A DNA stretch of 11,463 bases from CAYSDL01 sp964429875 (GTDB lineage: Bacteria; Fidelibacterota; Marinisomatia; SCGC-AAA003-L08; D37C17): positions 1-11,463 of the forward strand of contig CAYSDL010000043.1 of NCBI GenBank assembly GCA_964429875.1, written 5' to 3'. Below, piece by piece: positions 7,498 to 11,463 of the stretch (position 1 is its first letter; each line of letters opens with the position of its first letter). Made by a program: the position numbers and the translations under genes. The notes below the pieces were generated by a model. That model made no database searches, was not told the origin of the DNA, and worked only from the letters and a program-made list of their open reading frames with translations.

Positions 7498-8238
7498 ATG
7501 TCTGAATTTAATACATTAAGAGCCGATAAATTATGTAAAGCCTACGGTAAAAGAAATGTGGTTAATAATGTTGATATTTCTGTAAATAGAGGAGAAGTAG
7601 TTGGTCTTCTAGGGCCAAATGGTGCAGGGAAAACAACAACATTTTATATGATCACAGGTATGATAACTCCCTTATCAGGAAAAATTTTTCTAGATAATAA
7701 AGAAATAACTCCATTGCCTATGTATAAAAGGTCATTGCATGGACTTGGGTATCTGGCGCAGGATGCATCAGTTTTTACGAAACTTACTGTTGAAGAAAAT
7801 ATTCAACTTGTTTTGGAAATGACCACCCTGTCAAAGGAACAACAATCAGATAGATTAGAAGAATTACTAAATGAGTTTTCAATTGCTCACATTAGGAAAA
7901 GTAAAGCATTTACTCTATCTGGAGGGGAAAGAAGAAGAACTGAAATTGCTAGATGTCTGGTTACTGATCCATGCTTTATCCTTTTAGATGAACCATTTGC
8001 AGGGATAGATCCTATTGCTGTTGAAGATATTCAAAAGATCATTGAAAAATTAAAAAATAAAAATATTGGAGTATTGATTACTGATCACAATGTAAGAGAA
8101 ACATTAACAATAACAGATAGATCCTATTTATTGTATAATGGAAATATATTAAAATCAGGAACAACAAAAGAGTTGACGCAGGATGAAGAGGCAAAAAAAT
8201 TATATTTAGGAACTAAATTTAAAATGGATATTGATTAG
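7498..8238 (+). CDS. lptB: LPS export ABC transporter ATP-binding protein LptB
   Basis: This is the cytoplasmic ATPase that, as a dimer with LptF and LptG, drives LPS extraction from the inner membrane. The 246-residue protein has every ABC motif: Walker A GPNGAGKTT (39-47), Q-loop Gln88 in GYLAQDASVF, signature LSGGE (140-144) followed by RRRTEIAR, Walker B FILLDEPFAGID (160-171) and switch His197 in ITDHNVRE. The phrases GYLAQDASVF, RRRTEIARCL and DHNVRETL are typical of LptB rather than of the similar branched-amino-acid ATPases. The ATG at 7498 has no close Shine-Dalgarno sequence; AGGAG at 7477-7481 is 16 bases away. Translation probably couples to lptC, 2 bp upstream. One base separates its stop from the rpoN start. 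No lptF or lptG is in the window. Confidence 0.96.
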   Translation: MSEFNTLRADKLCKAYGKRNVVNNVDISVNRGEVVGLLGPNGAGKTTTFYMITGMITPLSGKIFLDNKEITPLPMYKRSLHGLGYLAQDASVFTKLTVEENIQLVLEMTTLSKEQQSDRLEELLNEFSIAHIRKSKAFTLSGGERRRTEIARCLVTDPCFILLDEPFAGIDPIAVEDIQKIIEKLKNKNIGVLITDHNVRETLTITDRSYLLYNGNILKSGTTKELTQDEEAKKLYLGTKFKMDID

Positions 8239-8239
8239 T

Positions 8240-9601
8240 ATGTCTAAAATCATACAAACTCTTGAACAAAAATTACATTTAACCCCACAACAAATTCTTG
8301 AAGCTAAAATATTACAATTAAATTTATCTTCCCTTGAGAAAAAAATTATAGATGAAATCGAAAATAATCCTGTATTAGAAATACTTGAAGATGATGAAAA
8401 AAAAACAGATGAAGATGCAAGTGAAGATGAAAAAGATTTTGATTGGGAGGAATTAGTCTCAAGCCCAGATGAGCTAGGCATAAGTAAATCTAATAATAAA
8501 AATGAATTACTTGAAAATTTATCTGAAAGTTTTGATGAAAAAAATCTTGTTGAAGATATTGTATTGCAGTTGAAAGATCTAAATTTTTCAGATACTGAAA
8601 TTTCAATTGCGTGTGAAATATTAGGAAATTTAAATGAAAATGGATTTTTATCAATAGAGCCAGTACTTATTTCTGATAGACTTAATATTAAAGAAGATGT
8701 AGTTATTGATATGATGAAGGAAATACAAAAATTGGATCCATTAGGTATCTGCTCACGAAATATACAAGAATGTATTTTAGTGCAACTTGAAAATTTGTAT
8801 CCTGATGAAAAGGTTGCACAAAAAATTGTACGTAATTATTTTGATGATTTTACAAACAAGAGGTATAAAAATATTATCAAAAAATTAAATTGTTCTGATG
8901 CTGATGTTATCAATACAAGTGAACTTGTTTCTATTTTAAATCCAAACCCTGCTGTGAATTATTTTTCTATTAAAGCAGAGCATATTATTCCAGATATTAT
9001 AGTAGAACAATATGAAAAAAAATGGATTGTTAATGTTAACAATTCTTTTATTCCAAATTTAAAAATTAGCAATGACTACATTGAAATGCTTAATAAGCAT
9101 AATAAAGATAAAGAAGTTAGAGAATTTATAAGAAAAAAAATTGATAGTGCTAATTGGTTTATTTCTGCTATAGAACAGAGGAATAATACATATAAGAAAG
9201 TTATGCTATCTATTATTAAACATCAGGGTAATTATTTTGATTCAGATAATAAGGAATTAAATCCATTAATCTTAAAAGATATTGCTGAAGACATTAAAAT
9301 GGATATTTCTACAATAAGCAGAGTGACTAATGGTAAGTATGTCCAAATGCCGTGGGGTATAAAAGAATTAAAAACATTTTTTTCTGAGGGTATTAAGATG
9401 AAAAATGGAAAAGTTGTTTCAAGCTATGAAGTAAAAAAACAAATTACAATAATACTTAATAGTGAAGATAAAAAAACACCACTGAACGATGATTTATTAA
9501 CAAGAAAAATCAATGAATTAGGATACCTTATAGCAAGAAGAACTATCGCAAAATATAGGGAATCAATGAATATCCCAGTTGCAAGGCTTAGGAAAAAATA
9601 A
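8240..9601 (+). CDS. rpoN: RNA polymerase sigma-54 factor
   Basis: This alternative sigma factor recognises -24/-12 promoters and needs AAA+ activators. The 453-residue product has region I (1-48: LEQKLHLTPQQILEAKILQL and a PVLE end), which binds activators and blocks open-complex formation, and an acidic region II (50-71, rich in Asp and Glu). The core-binding region comes next, followed by a helix-turn-helix-type segment ending DISTISRVTNGKYVQMPWG. The C-terminal RpoN box is ARRTIAKYRE (432-441), one substitution from the canonical ARRTVAKYRE, and reads the -24 element. I choose the ATG at 8240 rather than the in-frame TTG at 8231, because MSK followed by region I fits the family and sits 1 bp after lptB. 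The lptB-rpoN pairing is widespread in Gram-negative bacteria; the usual hpf and ptsN partners do not follow here. No activator gene is in the window. Confidence 0.96.
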   Translation: MSKIIQTLEQKLHLTPQQILEAKILQLNLSSLEKKIIDEIENNPVLEILEDDEKKTDEDASEDEKDFDWEELVSSPDELGISKSNNKNELLENLSESFDEKNLVEDIVLQLKDLNFSDTEISIACEILGNLNENGFLSIEPVLISDRLNIKEDVVIDMMKEIQKLDPLGICSRNIQECILVQLENLYPDEKVAQKIVRNYFDDFTNKRYKNIIKKLNCSDADVINTSELVSILNPNPAVNYFSIKAEHIIPDIIVEQYEKKWIVNVNNSFIPNLKISNDYIEMLNKHNKDKEVREFIRKKIDSANWFISAIEQRNNTYKKVMLSIIKHQGNYFDSDNKELNPLILKDIAEDIKMDISTISRVTNGKYVQMPWGIKELKTFFSEGIKMKNGKVVSSYEVKKQITIILNSEDKKTPLNDDLLTRKINELGYLIARRTIAKYRESMNIPVARLRKK

Positions 9602-9616
9602 AACAAGGAATTAATA

Positions 9617-10528
9617 ATGAAAAATTTTTTACATGTAAGTGATTTATCATTAGACCAATTAAATGATATTTTAGAAAAAGCATCCTGGATTAAAAATAAG
9701 TTTAAAAATAAAGAATCATATTTGCCTTTAAAGGGGTTATCTATGGCAATGATTTTTGCTAAGCCATCTGCAAGAACAAGAATTTCATTTGAAACGGGTT
9801 TTTATAAGATGGGAGGTCATGCTCTTTATTTGGGACCAAATGATATAGGAGTCGGGAAAAGGGAATCTGTTGAAGATGTAGCGCGCGTTGTAAGCAGATT
9901 TAATGATATAATAATGGCAAGATTATTTGATCATCAACATATTACAACTTTAGCAGAATTTTCTTCATGTCCTGTCATAAATGGATTGACAGATTATAAT
10001 CATCCCTGTCAAATAGTTGCAGATATCTTTACAGTAAAAGAGCATGTTGGTCATTTAGATGATATTACAATTTCATATGTAGGTGATGGAAATAATATAG
10101 TGCATTCTTGGTTGGAGCTTTCTAAGGTGATTCCATTTAAGTTTAATATTGTTTGCCCAGAAGATTATAAGCCTGATATGAATTTAGTTAAATCAGCAGA
10201 AAAAAAAGGTTTGTCAGAAATTAAAATGTTTCATGATCCTTATGATGGAGTAGCAGGGTCCGATGTAATTTATACTGATGTATGGGCATCAATGGGACAA
10301 AAAGAAGAAGCTGATAAAAGAAAAAAAATATTTGAGCCATTCCAAGTAAATGAGAAATTAATTTCTGCAACTAATAAAAAAACATTATTTATGCACTGCC
10401 TTCCAGCAGAAAGAGGTGTAGAAGTTACTGATGGTGTATGTGATGCCCCATATTCAATCATCTTTGATCAAGCAGAAAACAGAATGCATGCTCAAAATGC
10501 AATTGTATTAAAATTATTAAATTTTTAA
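9617..10528 (+). CDS. argF: Ornithine carbamoyltransferase
   Basis: It makes citrulline from ornithine and carbamoyl phosphate in arginine biosynthesis. The 303-residue protein has the carbamoyl-phosphate loop SARTR (51-55), the HPCQ motif (129-132) in GLTDYNHPCQ, the ornithine-side DVWASMGQ (221-228) and HCLP (260-263) in MHCLPAERG, and a C-terminal ENRMHAQNAI helix. The DxxxSMG and HCLP motifs separate it from aspartate carbamoyltransferase. N-acetylornithine or N-succinylornithine carbamoyltransferases, known in Bacteroidota, are an alternative; the plain SMG loop and HCLP favour the ornithine enzyme. AAGGA at 9605-9609, 7 bases before ATG, supports the start. It lies 15 bp after rpoN and is probably the last gene of the cluster, although no strong terminator follows. 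No other arg genes are in the window. Confidence 0.93.
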   Translation: MKNFLHVSDLSLDQLNDILEKASWIKNKFKNKESYLPLKGLSMAMIFAKPSARTRISFETGFYKMGGHALYLGPNDIGVGKRESVEDVARVVSRFNDIIMARLFDHQHITTLAEFSSCPVINGLTDYNHPCQIVADIFTVKEHVGHLDDITISYVGDGNNIVHSWLELSKVIPFKFNIVCPEDYKPDMNLVKSAEKKGLSEIKMFHDPYDGVAGSDVIYTDVWASMGQKEEADKRKKIFEPFQVNEKLISATNKKTLFMHCLPAERGVEVTDGVCDAPYSIIFDQAENRMHAQNAIVLKLLNF

Positions 10529-10575
10529 TATAAAATCTGCTTCCTATAATAAAAGAATAACATTTTATAATTATA

Positions 10576-10591
10576 TGTGCTTTATATCACA
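10576..10591. promoter_or_regulatory. CRP/FNR-like palindrome
   Basis: TGTGC-TTTATA-TCACA differs by a single base from the E. coli CRP consensus TGTGA-N6-TCACA and keeps the 6-bp spacing. It lies about 290 bp upstream of the last gene and 48 bp past the argF stop. CRP/FNR-family regulators in other phyla often read similar half-sites, but no such regulator is visible in this window, so the role is inferred from the motif alone. Confidence 0.3.
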
Positions 10592-10734
10592 CAAATAAGT
10601 TTAGGCTTTAGTTATTTTTAGCTGTTTGTGTAATTTAAAAAAGTAAATATCTATATACATGATTGAGTGCTATAATTTTCTAATTGTAACAGTTTGTGAT
10701 AAAATATTCTTGATTTTTACTCAGAGATTGTTTA

Positions 10735-10835
10735 CTTTAACTCTTGAATCGAGTGCGGAACTCTATTTAAAGACATATATATACGATTGTTTGCCCGTCG
10801 GAAAACTTTGCTAATGATGGATTGTGTTAGCAAGG
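10735..10835 (+). promoter_or_regulatory. Candidate structured 5' leader RNA with two hairpins
   Basis: The first element has an outer stem CTTTAA (10735-10740) with TTAAAG (10767-10772) and an inner stem GAGT (10751-10754) with ACTC (10760-10763) around the loop GCGGA. The same GAGT can instead pair with an upstream ACTC (10740-10743), so two exclusive folds are possible. The second element is a 9-bp stem, CTTTGCTAA (10806-10814) with TTAGCAAGG (10827-10835), one G-U pair, 12-base loop. It is not followed by a proper U-run, so it is not a standard terminator. The GC content stands out from the flanks. I cannot match it to a known riboswitch class. Confidence 0.4.
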
Positions 10836-10873
10836 AGCTTTTATATTTAGAAATTAATATTAATTTTATAACT

Positions 10874-10879
10874 AGGAGG
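10874..10879 (+). promoter_or_regulatory. Strong Shine-Dalgarno site of the last gene
   Basis: A perfect AGGAGG lies 4 bases before ATG 10884 and fixes the start of the last gene. It contrasts with pyrG, lptB and rpoN, which have no evident Shine-Dalgarno sequence at a normal distance. Confidence 0.85.
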
Positions 10880-10883
10880 AGTT

Positions 10884-11463
10884 ATGACTTTTTTGCGACC
10901 ACTATTTAGTATTTTTATTTTAATGCTAACCTTTAGTTTTTCATATGCACAGGATGTAACACTAACGCTTGATGGAGGAGATTTAAATTACTCTTCTACT
11001 GCTGATATCTATGGATTTCAGTTTAATCATGATGGATGTGTTACAGGCGCCAGTGGTGGCGCTGCTGCAGATAATGGCTTTATTGTTTCTGTCAGCTCAA
11101 ATGTTGTACTAGGATTCTCATTCTCAGGGACCTATATGCCAGCTGGTAGTGAAACGGCAGTTACTTTATCTGGAGATGTTTCTCAGGATTGCATAAGCGA
11201 TTTTGTATTCTCAGGGGTAGGTGGTTCTCCACTTACCGCAGGTTGGGGAGCAGGTGGTGATGATGGATCATGTGACGATGTAGATGAAGATGGTGTGTGT
11301 GATGATGTAGATGATTGTGTAGGTGAATACGATGAATGTGGCACATGCAATGGTAGTGGTATAGCTGATGGTACATGTGACTGTGATGGTAATGTTGCAG
11401 ATTGTGCTGGTGAATGTGGTGGTGCTGCTGTGGTTGATGAATGTGGTTTATGTGCGGGGGATG
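10884..11463 (+). CDS. Secreted Cys/Asp-rich protein with TSP3-like and DECG repeats, 3'-truncated
   Basis: Translated directly from ATG 10884; 193 codons are visible and the frame is open at the right edge. A Sec signal peptide is clear (MTFLRPLFSIFILMLTFSF, then SYA before Gln23). Residues 24-114 form a Gly/Ser/Val-rich, beta-strand-like module (ADIYGFQFNHDGC, VVLGFSFSGTYMPAGS, CISDFVFSG) with only two Cys; its layout recalls cohesin-like beta-sandwiches, but that is not proven. From residue 126 the sequence changes to acidic Cys repeats: DDVDEDGVCDDVDDC resembles thrombospondin type 3 calcium-binding repeats. It is followed by units of the form DECGTCNGSG, DCAGECGG and DECGLCAGD. Long proteins with such repeats, typically ending in a T9SS tail, are common in marine Marinimicrobia-like genomes. 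I infer a large calcium-binding surface protein. A perfect AGGAGG 4 bases upstream and the signal peptide support this start. Confidence 0.88.
   Translation, partial: MTFLRPLFSIFILMLTFSFSYAQDVTLTLDGGDLNYSSTADIYGFQFNHDGCVTGASGGAAADNGFIVSVSSNVVLGFSFSGTYMPAGSETAVTLSGDVSQDCISDFVFSGVGGSPLTAGWGAGGDDGSCDDVDEDGVCDDVDDCVGEYDECGTCNGSGIADGTCDCDGNVADCAGECGGAAVVDECGLCAGD

Larger units (their letters stand above)
10529..10883. other. 355-bp non-coding region before the last secreted-protein gene
   Basis: I see no gene here. The first half is extremely AT-rich and holds a TGTG/CACA palindrome (10576-10591), an ACACAAA/TTTGTGT inverted repeat (10589-10595 with 10625-10631) and a TATAAT box at 10671-10676 without a good -35 partner. 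The second half (about 10735-10835) contains two hairpins and an unusually GC-rich patch (GCCCGTCGG, 10793-10801), followed by an AT stretch and a strong Shine-Dalgarno sequence. The argF transcript has no clear intrinsic terminator here, so part of this region may be its 3' end. Confidence 0.8.

Noticed and set aside
8231..8239. TTG at 8231 as the rpoN start
   Set aside because: It would add three residues and overlap lptB. The ATG at 8240 fits the family N-terminus and the gene spacing better.
8206..8481. Minus-strand open frame across the lptB-rpoN junction
   Set aside because: Its Ser-rich translation mirrors the acidic region II of rpoN; it is a shadow of that gene.
10530..10568. ATAAAAT/ATTTTAT inverted repeat as the argF terminator
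   Set aside because: The stem is purely A-T with a long loop and no U-run, so it is too weak to call.
10735..10835. Known riboswitch (cyclic di-GMP, fluoride, preQ1 or SAM type) or a tRNA
   Set aside because: I could not find the conserved core bases of these classes, nor a T-arm or anticodon arrangement. I keep it only as a candidate structured leader.
10814..10909. A 31-codon frame starting in the second hairpin and overlapping the last gene
   Set aside because: No ribosome site precedes it, its start is inside a stem-loop and its translation shows no recognisable feature. It is probably chance.

Overview
The window looks like a piece of chromosome from an AT-rich, Gram-negative marine bacterium of the FCB superphylum. 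Candidatus Marinimicrobia (SAR406) is my best guess. The reasons are a secreted protein with a type I dockerin and a type IX secretion (Por-type) C-terminal sorting domain, a gingipain-like C25 protease that also ends in a dockerin, a secreted protein with thrombospondin-3-like acidic Cys repeats and 'DECGxC' repeats, and a run of LPS-transport genes. The lineage is inferred from protein style, not from a marker gene.

Layout. (1) Positions 1-1430 hold the 3' part of a large secreted protein (LNR-like repeats, dockerin, sorting domain), closed by a clear intrinsic terminator at 1455-1487. (2) Positions 1582-3777 hold a secreted C25 (gingipain-family) protease with a C-terminal dockerin. (3) The minus-strand gene at 3772-5184 is a CCA-adding/poly(A) polymerase-type nucleotidyltransferase with an HD domain; it converges on the protease and overlaps its end by 6 bp. 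(4) A short divergent spacer (5185-5272) leads into a tight plus-strand cluster: pyrG, a 26-codon remnant resembling the start of kdsC, lptC, lptB, rpoN and argF (5273-10528). (5) A 355-bp non-coding stretch with a CRP/FNR-like palindrome and two RNA hairpins precedes a second large secreted protein that runs off the right edge (10884 onward).

How the genes fit together. The central cluster mixes nucleotide synthesis (CTP synthase, which supplies CTP for CMP-Kdo among other uses), LPS export (LptC and LptB), sigma-54 and arginine biosynthesis. In many Gram-negative bacteria the Kdo phosphatase gene kdsC sits just upstream of lptC, and lptB is followed by rpoN. Here that order persists, but kdsC appears to be reduced to a 26-codon stub that still overlaps pyrG and still reaches the lptC start codon. 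The flanking genes encode the cell-surface side: a dockerin-bearing protease without its own sorting signal, a dockerin protein with a sorting signal, and a protein whose N-terminal module may be a beta-sandwich of the cohesin-like type. A surface assembly held by dockerin-cohesin contacts is possible but is only an inference.

I found no CRISPR array, tRNA, rRNA, insertion sequence or phage gene. The most useful leads are the kdsC stub, the structured leader before the last gene, and the dockerin-bearing gingipain.
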